From assembly GCF_003148825.1 (NCBI RefSeq), contig NZ_QGGZ01000008.1, positions 310,001 through 374,000 on the forward strand: 64,000 bases of DNA, written 5' to 3'. The notes beneath the pieces were generated by a model. It was not told where the DNA came from, did not search any database, and saw only the letters and a list, made by a program, of their open reading frames with translations. Origin of the DNA: Streptomyces sp. CG 926. GTDB taxonomy: Bacteria; Actinomycetota; Actinomycetes; Streptomycetales; Streptomycetaceae. Of this stretch, positions 25,554 through 33,448 are shown piece after piece (the stretch's first letter is position 1; every line of letters begins with the position of its first letter). Made by a program: the position numbers and the translations under genes.

Positions 25554-26318
25554 TCAGACGGCCGGGCGCTTGAGCCTGGCGACGAACTTGTACCGGTCGC
25601 CGCGGTACACCGACCGCACCCACTCCACCGGTTCGCCGTCGGCGTCCAGGGAGTGCCGGGAGAGCATCAGCATCGGCAGCCCGACGTCGGTGCCGAGCAG
25701 GCCGGCCTCGCGCGGGGTGGCCAGCGAGGTCTCGATGGTCTCCTCGGCCTCGGCCAGGTGCACGTCGTAGACCTCGGCGAGAGCGGTGTAGAGGGAGGTG
25801 TACTTGGCGAGCGAACGACGCAGCGCGGGGAAGCGCTTGGCCGACAGGTGCGTGGTCTCGATGGCCATGGGCTCACCGCTGGCCAGGCGCAGCCGCTCGA
25901 TGCGCAGCACCCGCCCGCCGGTGGTGATCTTGAGCAGTCCGGCGAGGGTGTCGTCGGCCGTCACGTAGCCGATGTCGAGGAGCTGGGAGGTCGGTTCCAG
26001 CCCCTGGGCCCGCATGTCCTCCGTGTACGAGGTCAGTTGCAGCGCCTGGGAGACCTTGGGCTTGGCGACGAAGGTGCCTTTGCCCTGGATCCGCTCCAGT
26101 CGCCCCTCTACGACCAGTTCCTGGAGGGCCTGTCGGACGGTGGTCCGCGAGGTGTCGAATTCGGCCGCGAGCGTGCGCTCCGGCGGCACCGGGGTGCCGG
26201 GCGGCAGCGTCTCGGTCATGTCGAGCAAGTGCCGCTTGAGTCGGTAGTACTTGGGAACACGTGCCGTGCGGGTGGCTGCCCCGCCGTCCGGCTCCGTGGT
26301 CGCCCCTTCGGTGGCCAT
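25554..26318 (-). CDS. dasR: GntR/HutC-family regulator DasR
   Basis: Master regulator of N-acetylglucosamine use and of development and antibiotic onset in Streptomyces. The protein has 254 residues: an N-terminal GntR winged helix (TLAAEFDTSRTTVRQALQEL, about 45-65) and a C-terminal UTRA ligand domain that binds glucosamine-6-phosphate. It is nearly identical to S. coelicolor DasR across the DNA-binding region. ATG 26318 gives the usual length. GTG 26357, 13 codons upstream, has the better ribosome binding site (CGGAGGAG) and may be the true start. It is divergent from dasA, and two DasR sites lie between them. Confidence 0.95.
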   Translation of the reverse strand: MATEGATTEPDGGAATRTARVPKYYRLKRHLLDMTETLPPGTPVPPERTLAAEFDTSRTTVRQALQELVVEGRLERIQGKGTFVAKPKVSQALQLTSYTEDMRAQGLEPTSQLLDIGYVTADDTLAGLLKITTGGRVLRIERLRLASGEPMAIETTHLSAKRFPALRRSLAKYTSLYTALAEVYDVHLAEAEETIETSLATPREAGLLGTDVGLPMLMLSRHSLDADGEPVEWVRSVYRGDRYKFVARLKRPAV

Positions 26319-26477
26319 CGCCGCCCGCCTTCCCGACTCCAGTTTCGCTGCCGTCACCGGCTCCTCCGATATGTGCGGTCACATCGTGACACGAGTGGGG
26401 GGACAGGCCTTCTCTCTCCCCAGGTGTCGGTCCGATAACGGACGCGGCACCCGCTCATTAGACCCTTGACACCCCTA

Positions 26478-26493
26478 AAGGTCTAGGCCAAGC
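26478..26493. promoter_or_regulatory. DasR site (dre), upstream copy
   Basis: AAAGGTCTAGGCCAAG-like sequence matching the dre core GGTCTAG-CC. It lies 12 bp after a TTGACA (26466-26471) and 23 bp from the second copy, in the dasR-dasA intergenic region. Confidence 0.6.
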
Positions 26494-26500
26494 TCCAGCT

Positions 26501-26516
26501 ACTGGTCTAAACCAAT
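26501..26516. promoter_or_regulatory. DasR site (dre) of dasA
   Basis: ACTGGTCTAAACCAAT matches the dre consensus ACTGGTCTAGACCAGT at 14 of 16 positions. It lies about 90 bp before the dasA start. Confidence 0.88.
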
Positions 26517-26607
26517 ATGGATCAGATCCCGGCCCCACGGCAGTACTTCGCGTATGTCACCGCGGCGGGCGAGGGAAGTGCAGGCAGGCATCCCTGAGGA
26601 GGGTGGC

Positions 26608-27891
26608 GTGAAGCGCAAGCTCATCGCGGCGGTCAGTGTCGCGGGCATGATGGTCGGAGTCGCGGCGTGCGGCAACGGCAGCGACGACAAGGCCAAGACC
26701 GACGCGGGTGGCGCCAAGGAGATCACCGTCTGGGTGATGGACGGCTCCGCTCCCAAGGCCTGGATCGACGAGGTCAACAAGGAGTTCTCGGCCAAGCACC
26801 CCGGTGTCACGGTCAAGGTCGAAGAGCAGAAGTGGACCGGCATCCAGGAGAAGGTCACCACGGCCCTCTCCGAGAACAACCCGCCGGACGTCCTGGAGCT
26901 CGGCAACACCCAGACCGCCGGCTACGCGGTCACCGGCGGCCTCGCCGACCTGACCAAGGACAAGGCCACGCTCGGCGCCGACGCCTGGCAGAAGAGCATG
27001 CTCGCCTCGGCCGAGATCGACGGCAAGCTCTACTCCGCCCCGTGGTACGCCGCCAACCGCGTCGTGGTCTACGACAAGAAGGCCTACGAGAAGGCCGGCG
27101 TCACCCCGCCGAAGACCCGCGACGAGTGGATCGCCGGTCTGGAGAAGCTGAAGGCGGCCGACCCGGCCTCGCAGCCGATCTACCTGCCCGGCCAGAGCTG
27201 GTACGTCCTCGCCGGCTTCATCTGGGACGAGGGCGGCGACCTCGCCGTCAAGGACGGCGCCAAGTGGAAGGGCGGACTGGCCACCCCGCAGGCCGCTTCC
27301 GCCGTGGAGTTCTACAAGAAGCTCCAGTCCTTCTCCACCGCCCCCAAGGACAAGGACGAGGCCACCCCGCAGCAGTCCACCGACATCGTTCCCAAGGGTG
27401 GCGTCGCCTCCTGGATCGGTCTCGGCTGGGAGGCCGGCGGCGCCGAGAAGGCGCTGAAGGAGGCGGGCAAGGAGGCCGACTTCGGCTACTTCCCGATCCC
27501 GGGCAAGACCGCGGACAAGACCGGCACCGTCTTCCTCGGCGGCTCGAACCTCGCGATCGCCGAGCGCTCCAAGAACAAGGAGCTCGCCAAGGAGTGGCTG
27601 GCCCTCGCCGCCGGCAAGGACCAGATGACCAAGTACGCCGCCGAGACCAAGGGCGCCCTGCTGCCCAACCAGGTCGGCGCGAACTTCACCCCGGCCGCCG
27701 GTTCCTTCGCCGAGGCCATGGGCAAGGCCGGCCTCAACGGCAAGATCACCCCGGTCACCGCGGGCTGGGCGAACGTCGAGACCGAGCCGAACCCCATCAA
27801 GGAGTTCATGACCAAGGTCCTGAACGGTGAGGACGCCGCCAAGGCGGGCGCGGACGCGGACAAGGAAATCGCGAACCGCATCAACAAGTAG
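26608..27891 (+). CDS. dasA: DasA, sugar-binding lipoprotein of the chitobiose ABC transporter
   Basis: Extracellular solute-binding lipoprotein of 427 residues that binds N,N'-diacetylchitobiose. The signal peptide MKRKLIAAVSVAGMMVG ends in a lipobox VAAC with lipidated Cys21. The body is a family 1 sugar-binding fold (EITVWVMDGSAPKAWIDEVN). GTG 26608 follows GAGGAGG (26596-26602). First gene of dasABC; DasR sites lie upstream. A hairpin after the gene separates it from dasBC. Confidence 0.93.
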   Translation: MKRKLIAAVSVAGMMVGVAACGNGSDDKAKTDAGGAKEITVWVMDGSAPKAWIDEVNKEFSAKHPGVTVKVEEQKWTGIQEKVTTALSENNPPDVLELGNTQTAGYAVTGGLADLTKDKATLGADAWQKSMLASAEIDGKLYSAPWYAANRVVVYDKKAYEKAGVTPPKTRDEWIAGLEKLKAADPASQPIYLPGQSWYVLAGFIWDEGGDLAVKDGAKWKGGLATPQAASAVEFYKKLQSFSTAPKDKDEATPQQSTDIVPKGGVASWIGLGWEAGGAEKALKEAGKEADFGYFPIPGKTADKTGTVFLGGSNLAIAERSKNKELAKEWLALAAGKDQMTKYAAETKGALLPNQVGANFTPAAGSFAEAMGKAGLNGKITPVTAGWANVETEPNPIKEFMTKVLNGEDAAKAGADADKEIANRINK

Positions 27892-27931
27892 CCCCACCCC
27901 GCAGTTCCCGCACCACCCAGCAGTGTGATCG

Positions 27932-27977
27932 CACCGGGGGCACGGCAGGCGCCATGCCGCATGCCGTGCCCCCGGTG
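27932..27977 (+). terminator. Hairpin between dasA and dasB
   Basis: A perfect 16-bp stem with arms 27932-27947 and 27962-27977 and a 14-nt loop. In an operon where the binding protein is needed in excess, such a hairpin can act as a partial terminator or stabilise the dasA mRNA. Confidence 0.75.
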
Positions 27978-27983
27978 GCGTAT

Positions 27984-27999
27984 TTGACTCCACAGTCAA
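27984..27999. promoter_or_regulatory. Palindrome before dasB
   Basis: TTGACT-CCAC-AGTCAA is a perfect 6-bp inverted repeat 19 bp before the dasB start. It could be an operator or a small leader hairpin. It does not resemble a DasR site. Confidence 0.4.
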
Positions 28000-28017
28000 C
28001 CGCGAGGAAGCCACGCC

Positions 28018-29037
28018 ATGACCGTGCACTCCCAGGGAGCGATGACCGCCGCTCCACAGGACGCACCACACAAGCCCGCCGGACGGCCCGAGAGGACCGC
28101 GTCGCCGACCGGTCCCGGTCCCACGTCTCCTCGCGGGGGCAGAAAGTCGCTCCCCTCGGGGTGGCTGCCCTATCTGCTGGTCGCGCCGGCGGTGCTCGCC
28201 CTCGCGACACTGCTGCTGTACCCGCTGATCAAGAACGTGATCCTGTCCTTCCAGGACATCAACAAGATCGAGTTCATCCAGCGGAAGTACCCCTTCGCGG
28301 GGTTCTCCAACTACACCGAGCTGATCGGTGACGCGGACTTCTGGACCGTGGTCGCCCGCAGCTTCGCCTTCACCGCGGCCAACGTCGCGCTGATCATGGT
28401 GCTCGGCAGCCTCATCGGCATCCTGCTGAACCGGCTCGGCAAGAAGATGCGGCTGGTCCTGTCGATGGCGCTGGTGATGGCCTGGGCCATGCCGATCGTC
28501 GCCTCGGTACAGGTCTTCAAGTGGCTGTTCGACGAGCAGTTCGGCGTCATGAACTGGGTGATGCGCAGCGCCGGCTTCGCCGGATACGAACAGCACAACT
28601 GGATGCAGACCGGCCTGTCGACCCTGACGATCGTCACCGTCCTGGTGGTCTGGGGCTCCATCCCCTTCGTCGCCCTCAACATGTACGCCGGACTGACCAC
28701 GGTCGGCGCCGAGCTGTACGAGGCCGCCCGGATGGACGGCGCCAACGGCTGGCAGACCTTCTGGAAGATCGTCTTCCCGAACCTCCGGCCGTTCTTCCTC
28801 ATCACCACGTTCCTCGAAGTGATCTGGGTCTTCAAGGCCTTCACCCAGGTCTACGCGATGAACAAGGGCGGCCCCGACCGCGCCTCCGAGATCCTCCCGG
28901 TCTTCGCCTACGTCGAGGGCCAGAGCCAGGCCCACTACGGCCTCGCCGCCGCGATCTCCGTCCTGACGATCCTGATCCTCGTGGTCGTCATGTCCTTCTA
29001 CTTCCGCCTGATCCTGAAGCAGGAGGAGGAGCAGTGA
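28018..29037 (+). CDS. dasB: DasB, chitobiose ABC transporter permease
   Basis: Integral membrane permease of 339 residues with about six helices after a 45-residue cytoplasmic Pro/Ser-rich tail. The cytoplasmic EAA loop for the ATPase is EAARMDGANGWQTFWKIVFP. Works with DasC and, in Streptomyces, with the shared ATPase MsiK encoded elsewhere, since no ATPase gene is present here. The stop overlaps the dasC start (GTGA). Confidence 0.93.
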   Translation: MTVHSQGAMTAAPQDAPHKPAGRPERTASPTGPGPTSPRGGRKSLPSGWLPYLLVAPAVLALATLLLYPLIKNVILSFQDINKIEFIQRKYPFAGFSNYTELIGDADFWTVVARSFAFTAANVALIMVLGSLIGILLNRLGKKMRLVLSMALVMAWAMPIVASVQVFKWLFDEQFGVMNWVMRSAGFAGYEQHNWMQTGLSTLTIVTVLVVWGSIPFVALNMYAGLTTVGAELYEAARMDGANGWQTFWKIVFPNLRPFFLITTFLEVIWVFKAFTQVYAMNKGGPDRASEILPVFAYVEGQSQAHYGLAAAISVLTILILVVVMSFYFRLILKQEEEQ

Positions 29038-29912
29038 GCAGCACCACCACCACCGCGCCGAAGCCCGCGCAGCAGCTCCGCAAGCGCCGGCCGGTCCGCC
29101 CCGCCGCCGTGGTCAAGAACCTCGGCGCGCTCCTCCTCGCCCTGGTCTTCGTCTTCCCCGTGTACTGGATGTTCTCCTCGGCCCTCAAGCCGTCGAGCCA
29201 GATGCTCACGAAGGACCCGGTCTTCGTCTTCACCCCGACGCTCGACAACTTCACCAAGGCCACCGGGGTCTCCAACTTCTGGACGTACGTCACCAACAGC
29301 GTCCTGGTCACCGTCGGCGCCGTCGCGCTGGCCCTGCTCGTCGCCCTCGCCGCGAGCTTCGCCATCGCCCGGATGAGGTTCAAGGGGCGCAAGGGCCTCG
29401 TCCTCACCGTGATGATGGCCCAGATGGCCCCCTGGGAGGTCATGGTCATCGCGATGTACATGATCGCCCGCGACGGCGAGATGCTGAACAGCCTCCCGCT
29501 GCTCACCGCGATCTACTTCGTGATGATCCTCCCCTTCACCATCTGGACCCTGCGCGGCTTCATCGCCGCCGTCCCGGTGACCCTGGAGGAGGCGGCCCAG
29601 ATCGACGGCTGCACCCGCGGCCAGGCCTTCCGCAAGGTGATCTTCCCGCTGCTGGCCCCCGGCCTGATGTCCACCTCGCTCTTCGGCTTCATCACGGCCT
29701 GGAACGAGTTCGCCATGGTCCTGATCCTGAACAAGGACAAGAGCGCGCAGACGCTGCCGCTGTGGCTGACCGAGTTCATGTCGGCCTTCGGCAACGACTG
29801 GGGCGCCACCATGGCCGCGTCCTCGCTCTTCGCGGTCCCGGTTCTGCTCATCTTCATCTTCCTCCAGCGCAAGGCCGTCGGCGGGATGACCGCCGGCGCC
29901 GTGAAGGGATAA
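29034..29912 (+). CDS. dasC: DasC, chitobiose ABC transporter permease
   Basis: Second permease, 292 residues and about six helices, with the EAA loop EEAAQIDGCTRGQAFRKVIFP. GTG 29034 overlaps the dasB stop and is preceded by AGGAGGAGG. Forms the transmembrane pore with DasB. A glycosidase gene follows 8 bp later, so import and cleavage of chitobiose are coexpressed. Confidence 0.93.
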   Translation: MSSTTTTAPKPAQQLRKRRPVRPAAVVKNLGALLLALVFVFPVYWMFSSALKPSSQMLTKDPVFVFTPTLDNFTKATGVSNFWTYVTNSVLVTVGAVALALLVALAASFAIARMRFKGRKGLVLTVMMAQMAPWEVMVIAMYMIARDGEMLNSLPLLTAIYFVMILPFTIWTLRGFIAAVPVTLEEAAQIDGCTRGQAFRKVIFPLLAPGLMSTSLFGFITAWNEFAMVLILNKDKSAQTLPLWLTEFMSAFGNDWGATMAASSLFAVPVLLIFIFLQRKAVGGMTAGAVKG

Positions 29913-29920
29913 CGGCCGCC

Positions 29921-31402
29921 ATGACTGTCCTTGCGCACCGCACCGATACGGTCACCCGCGACGCCCTCGCCGTCCTCCAGCCCGGCTTCGAGGGCACCAC
30001 CGCCCCCGACTGGCTGCTCCGGCAGGTCGGCGAAGGCCTCACCGCCGTCGGCCTGTTCGGCCGCAACATCACCTCGCCCGAGCAGCTCGCCGCGCTGACC
30101 GCGCAGCTGCGTACCGAGCGCGACGACGTCCTGGTCGCCATCGACGAGGAGGGCGGCGACGTCACCCGCCTGGAGGTCCGCGGCGGTTCCTCCTTCCCCG
30201 GCAACCTGGCCCTCGGCGCCGTCGACGACACCGACCTCACCCGCGGCGTCGCCCGCGAGCTGGGCCGCCGACTCGCCGAGTGCGGGGTCAACCTCAACTG
30301 GGCCCCGTCCGCCGACGTCAACTCCAACCCGGACAACCCGGTGATCGGCGTACGGTCCTTCGGTGCCGACACCCACCTCGCCGCCCGGCACACCGCCGCC
30401 TACGTCCAGGGCCTCCAGGCCGCCGGCGTGGCCGCCTGCACCAAGCACTTCCCGGGCCACGGCGACACCAACGTCGACTCGCACCACGCCCTGCCGCGCA
30501 TCGACGTGGACCTGGACACCCTCCAGGCCCGCGAACTCATCCCCTTCAAAGCGGCGATCGAGGCCGGCACCAAGGCCGTGATGAGCGCGCACATCCTGGT
30601 ACCCGCCCTCGACCCGACCCGCCCGGCCACCCTCAGCCCGCAGATCCTGACCGGTCTGCTGCGGGGGGAGCTCGGCTACGAGGGCCTCATCGTCACCGAC
30701 GGCATGGAGATGCACGCCATCGCCGGGACGTACGGGATCGAGCGCGGCTCGGTCCTGGCCATCGCGGCCGGCGCCGACGCCATCTGCGTCGGCGGCGGAC
30801 TCGCCGACGAAGCCACCGTCCTGCGGCTGCGCGACGCGCTGGTCGCGGCCGTCCGCGAGGGGGCACTGCCCGAGGAGCGCCTCGCCGACGCCGCCGCCCG
30901 CGTCCGCGCGCTCGCCGCATGGACCCGCGAAGCCCGGCCGGACGCGCAGCCGGAGGGGAGCCGCGCGTCCGGCATCGGGCAGACGGCCGCCCGCCGCGCC
31001 GTGCTCGTCACCGGTTCGGCGAAGCCGCTCACCGCGCCCTACGTCGCCACGCTCGCGCCCGTCGCGAACATCGCGGTGGGGGACGAGACCCCGTGGGGCG
31101 TGGCGGCGGAACTCGCCGAACTGCTTCCGGGTACCGAGGCGGGCGTCTTCCCCGAGGGCTCCCGCGCCGGCGACGTACTGGCGGCCGCGGGGGACCGTAC
31201 CGTCGTCGCGGTGGTCCGCGACGCGCACCGCCACCCCTGGATGGCGCAGGCACTCGACGCGCTGGTCGAGGCCCGGCCGGACACGGTCGTCGTCGAGATG
31301 GGCCTGCCGCGTGCCCGGCCGCGCGGCGCCCTGCACATCGCCACGCACGGCGCCTCGCGCGTCTGCGGCCGCGCCGCCGCCGAGGTGATCGCGGGAGTCT
31401 GA
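29921..31402 (+). CDS. GH3 beta-N-acetylglucosaminidase (DasD-like)
   Basis: Cytoplasmic glycoside hydrolase family 3 enzyme of 493 residues, with no signal peptide. The catalytic signatures are KHFPGHGDTNVDSHHALP (His/Asp loop acting as acid/base in the NagZ branch) and IVTDGMEMHAI (Asp nucleophile). A C-terminal domain of about 150 residues resembles the second GH3 domain. It follows dasC by 8 bp, so it most likely splits imported chitobiose to GlcNAc, as proposed for dasD in S. coelicolor. A role in muropeptide recycling is also possible. Confidence 0.88.
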   Translation: MTVLAHRTDTVTRDALAVLQPGFEGTTAPDWLLRQVGEGLTAVGLFGRNITSPEQLAALTAQLRTERDDVLVAIDEEGGDVTRLEVRGGSSFPGNLALGAVDDTDLTRGVARELGRRLAECGVNLNWAPSADVNSNPDNPVIGVRSFGADTHLAARHTAAYVQGLQAAGVAACTKHFPGHGDTNVDSHHALPRIDVDLDTLQARELIPFKAAIEAGTKAVMSAHILVPALDPTRPATLSPQILTGLLRGELGYEGLIVTDGMEMHAIAGTYGIERGSVLAIAAGADAICVGGGLADEATVLRLRDALVAAVREGALPEERLADAAARVRALAAWTREARPDAQPEGSRASGIGQTAARRAVLVTGSAKPLTAPYVATLAPVANIAVGDETPWGVAAELAELLPGTEAGVFPEGSRAGDVLAAAGDRTVVAVVRDAHRHPWMAQALDALVEARPDTVVVEMGLPRARPRGALHIATHGASRVCGRAAAEVIAGV

Positions 31403-31428
31403 TCCCGCCCCGAACCCCTGACCAGGGC

Positions 31429-31468
31429 GACAGCCCCCGCTCCGGCCACCTCCGGGGCGGGGGCTGTC
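31429..31468 (+). terminator. Terminator of the das operon
   Basis: 12-bp perfect outer stem, GACAGCCCCCGC (31429-31440) with GCGGGGGCTGTC (31457-31468), with an inner CCGG/CCGG pairing. Confidence 0.85.
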
Positions 31469-31506
31469 GAATACCGGCCGCCGGATCTCGGGCGGGCGCC
31501 GCACGA

Positions 31507-31548
31507 CGAAGGGCCGGACCGCCCCTGACGGGGAAGTCCGGCCCTTCG
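31507..31548. terminator. Terminator of nagB
   Basis: CGAAGGGCCGGAC (31507-31519) pairs with GTCCGGCCCTTCG (31536-31548), 13 bp perfect. It lies 20 bp beyond the nagB stop and can work in both directions. Confidence 0.85.
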
Positions 31549-31568
31549 TGCGCGCGTGCGGCCGAGGC

Positions 31569-32354
31569 CTACAGCCCCTGCCAGGAGGGCTTTTCGGCGT
31601 AGGTGTGGCGGAAGTAGTCGGCCAGCTTCAGCTTCGAGGCGGCGGCCTCGTCCACGATCACGGTGGCGTGCCGGTGCAGTTGCAGCGCGGAGGCCGGCAC
31701 CAGCGCGGACAGCGGGCCCTCGACGGTCTGCGCGACGGCCTCGGCCTTGCCCTCGCCGGTGGCCAGGAGGACCAGGTGGCGGGCGTCGAGGATGGTGCCG
31801 ATGCCCTGGGTGATGACGTGGTGCGGTACCTGCTCCAGGTCGTCGTCGAAGAAGCGCGCGTTGTCCACGCGGGTCTGCTCCGTCAGCGTCTTGATCCGGG
31901 TGCGGGAAGCGAGGGAGGAACAGGGCTCGTTGAAGCCGATGTGGCCGTCCGTGCCGATGCCCAGCAGCTGGAGGTCGACGCCGCCGGCCTCGGCCAGGGC
32001 GCGGTCGTAGGCCTCGCACGCGCCGACGATGTCCTCGGCCGAACCGTCGGGGCCCATGAAGGAGGCCTCGGACAGACCCAGGGGCTCGACGACCTCCCGG
32101 AGCACGACCGCGCGGTAGGACTCGGGGTGCCCGGCCGGCAGGCCTACGTACTCGTCGAGCTGGCAGATCCGGGCCCGGGAGGCGTCGACCTGTCCGGCCT
32201 TCACCTTGGCGGCGAGGGCCTCGTAGACGGGCAGCGGGGTAGAGCCGGTCGCCACGCCGAGCAGGGCGTCGGGCTTGCGCCGCACCAGGGCGGCCATGGC
32301 CTCCGCGATGAGCTCGCCGCCTGCCTTGGCGTCCGGGACGATGACAACTTCCAC
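31569..32354 (-). CDS. nagB: Glucosamine-6-phosphate deaminase
   Basis: Converts glucosamine-6-phosphate to fructose-6-phosphate plus ammonia, the step that feeds aminosugars into glycolysis and removes the DasR ligand. The protein has 261 residues. Motifs are LGVATGSTPLPVYEAL, LDEYVGLPAGHPESY and GIGTDGHIGFNEP. GTG 32354 (VEVVIVPDAKAGGEL) matches the S. coelicolor protein, while longer in-frame starts would include the DasR site. A DasR site lies 29 bp upstream. It is convergent with the das operon. Confidence 0.95.
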   Translation of the reverse strand: MEVVIVPDAKAGGELIAEAMAALVRRKPDALLGVATGSTPLPVYEALAAKVKAGQVDASRARICQLDEYVGLPAGHPESYRAVVLREVVEPLGLSEASFMGPDGSAEDIVGACEAYDRALAEAGGVDLQLLGIGTDGHIGFNEPCSSLASRTRIKTLTEQTRVDNARFFDDDLEQVPHHVITQGIGTILDARHLVLLATGEGKAEAVAQTVEGPLSALVPASALQLHRHATVIVDEAAASKLKLADYFRHTYAEKPSWQGL

Positions 32355-32382
32355 GCGGGGCCTGCCGATCTGGAGTGGGTCG

Positions 32383-32398
32383 GGTGGTATAGACCAAT
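32383..32398. promoter_or_regulatory. DasR site (dre) of nagB
   Basis: GGTGGTATAGACCAAT matches the dre consensus at 12 of 16 positions, including TGGT and TAGACCA. It lies about 30 bp before the nagB start. Confidence 0.82.
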
Positions 32399-32554
32399 CT
32401 ACCAGAGGCCGCCGTCCATGACAGGGTCTCGTCGTCATCCATGGTGATCCGGATCCGGAGGTCCGGCCTCCTGTGACGGCGGGAGAACCTTCAACCTTTT
32501 GGTTGCCCTGTCTACAACTCCACGAGCGATTAGGGTGGTTTTGGGGAGTAAATC

Positions 32555-33448
32555 ATGGTATGCGAGATTGGAGTGGTCGTCATGGGAAGGCACACCACCT
32601 ACGCCTTCGAGACCTACAGAGCTGTCGCGGATGCCGGTCGCGCCGAGCTGCTCGCCGCGACCACCTCCCCGTTCCAGATCGAGGTGCGGTTCGTCGGCGG
32701 GCTGACGAGCAACCAGCGGAACGTCTTCGGCCAGGCCGCCGAACGCTGGGCCAGGGTCATCGTCGGCGACCTGGAGACCGCGATCCTGCGCGACTTCACG
32801 GGCGACGTCGTCATCGACGACCTGTTGATCGATGCCGAAGGCGTGGCGATCGACGGGGTCTTCGGCACGCTCGGGGAGGCGGGACCGATCCGCTTCCGGC
32901 GGGAGACGGCGGCCGCCGGAGCGCGCCTGCCCGCCACGGGCATCATGCGGTTCGACAAGGCCGACCTGGGACAGATGGAGGACGACGGTTCGCTGCTGGA
33001 CGTCATCACGCACGAGATGGGCCATGTGCTGGGGATCGGGACGATCTGGGACACCTTCGGTCTGCTGAAGGACTTCCCCGGACCCAATCCCACCTTCGTC
33101 GGTCCCGGCGCCATGAAGGAGTTCGGCGCGCTCATCGGGGCCGGGCAGCCCACTCCCGTACCGGTCGCCAATGTCGGCGGCGCGGGCAGCGCGGGAGGCC
33201 ACTGGCGGGAACGGGTCTTCGGCACCGAGCTGATGTCGCCCACGATCGGCGGCCCCGGCAACCCCCTGAGCCGGCTGACCGTGGCGAGCCTCGGGGACCT
33301 CGGCTACCAGGTCGACCTCGACGCGGCGGAGCCCTACGCACTCCCCGACCCCTTCGTCATCGCGATGGGCGGCGGCGGGGAGCCCGCACCGACCAGGGGC
33401 GTCATGCTCCCGACCGTCCCCAGCAGCATCCCCGCCGACCGGCCCTAG
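32555..33448 (+). CDS. Leishmanolysin-like zinc metalloprotease without signal peptide
   Basis: Protein of 297 residues with the zinc motif HEMGHVLGIG (about residues 153-162). The distal part GGHWRERVFGTELMSP would supply the third His ligand and the Met-turn, as in leishmanolysin (M8) and metzincins. GGGGAG lies 7-12 nt before ATG 32555; ATG 32582 is an alternative. There is no signal peptide or membrane segment, unusual for this group. Codon use at the 5' end is less G/C-biased than its neighbours. It ends with a 4-bp convergent overlap with the SDR gene. Substrate unknown. Confidence 0.75.
   Translation: MVCEIGVVVMGRHTTYAFETYRAVADAGRAELLAATTSPFQIEVRFVGGLTSNQRNVFGQAAERWARVIVGDLETAILRDFTGDVVIDDLLIDAEGVAIDGVFGTLGEAGPIRFRRETAAAGARLPATGIMRFDKADLGQMEDDGSLLDVITHEMGHVLGIGTIWDTFGLLKDFPGPNPTFVGPGAMKEFGALIGAGQPTPVPVANVGGAGSAGGHWRERVFGTELMSPTIGGPGNPLSRLTVASLGDLGYQVDLDAAEPYALPDPFVIAMGGGGEPAPTRGVMLPTVPSSIPADRP

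Noticed and set aside
26557..28935. A 792-codon minus-strand open frame opposite dasA and dasB
   Set aside because: Repetitive Gly/Val/Leu/Arg composition and no domain; dasA and dasB on the plus strand are certain.
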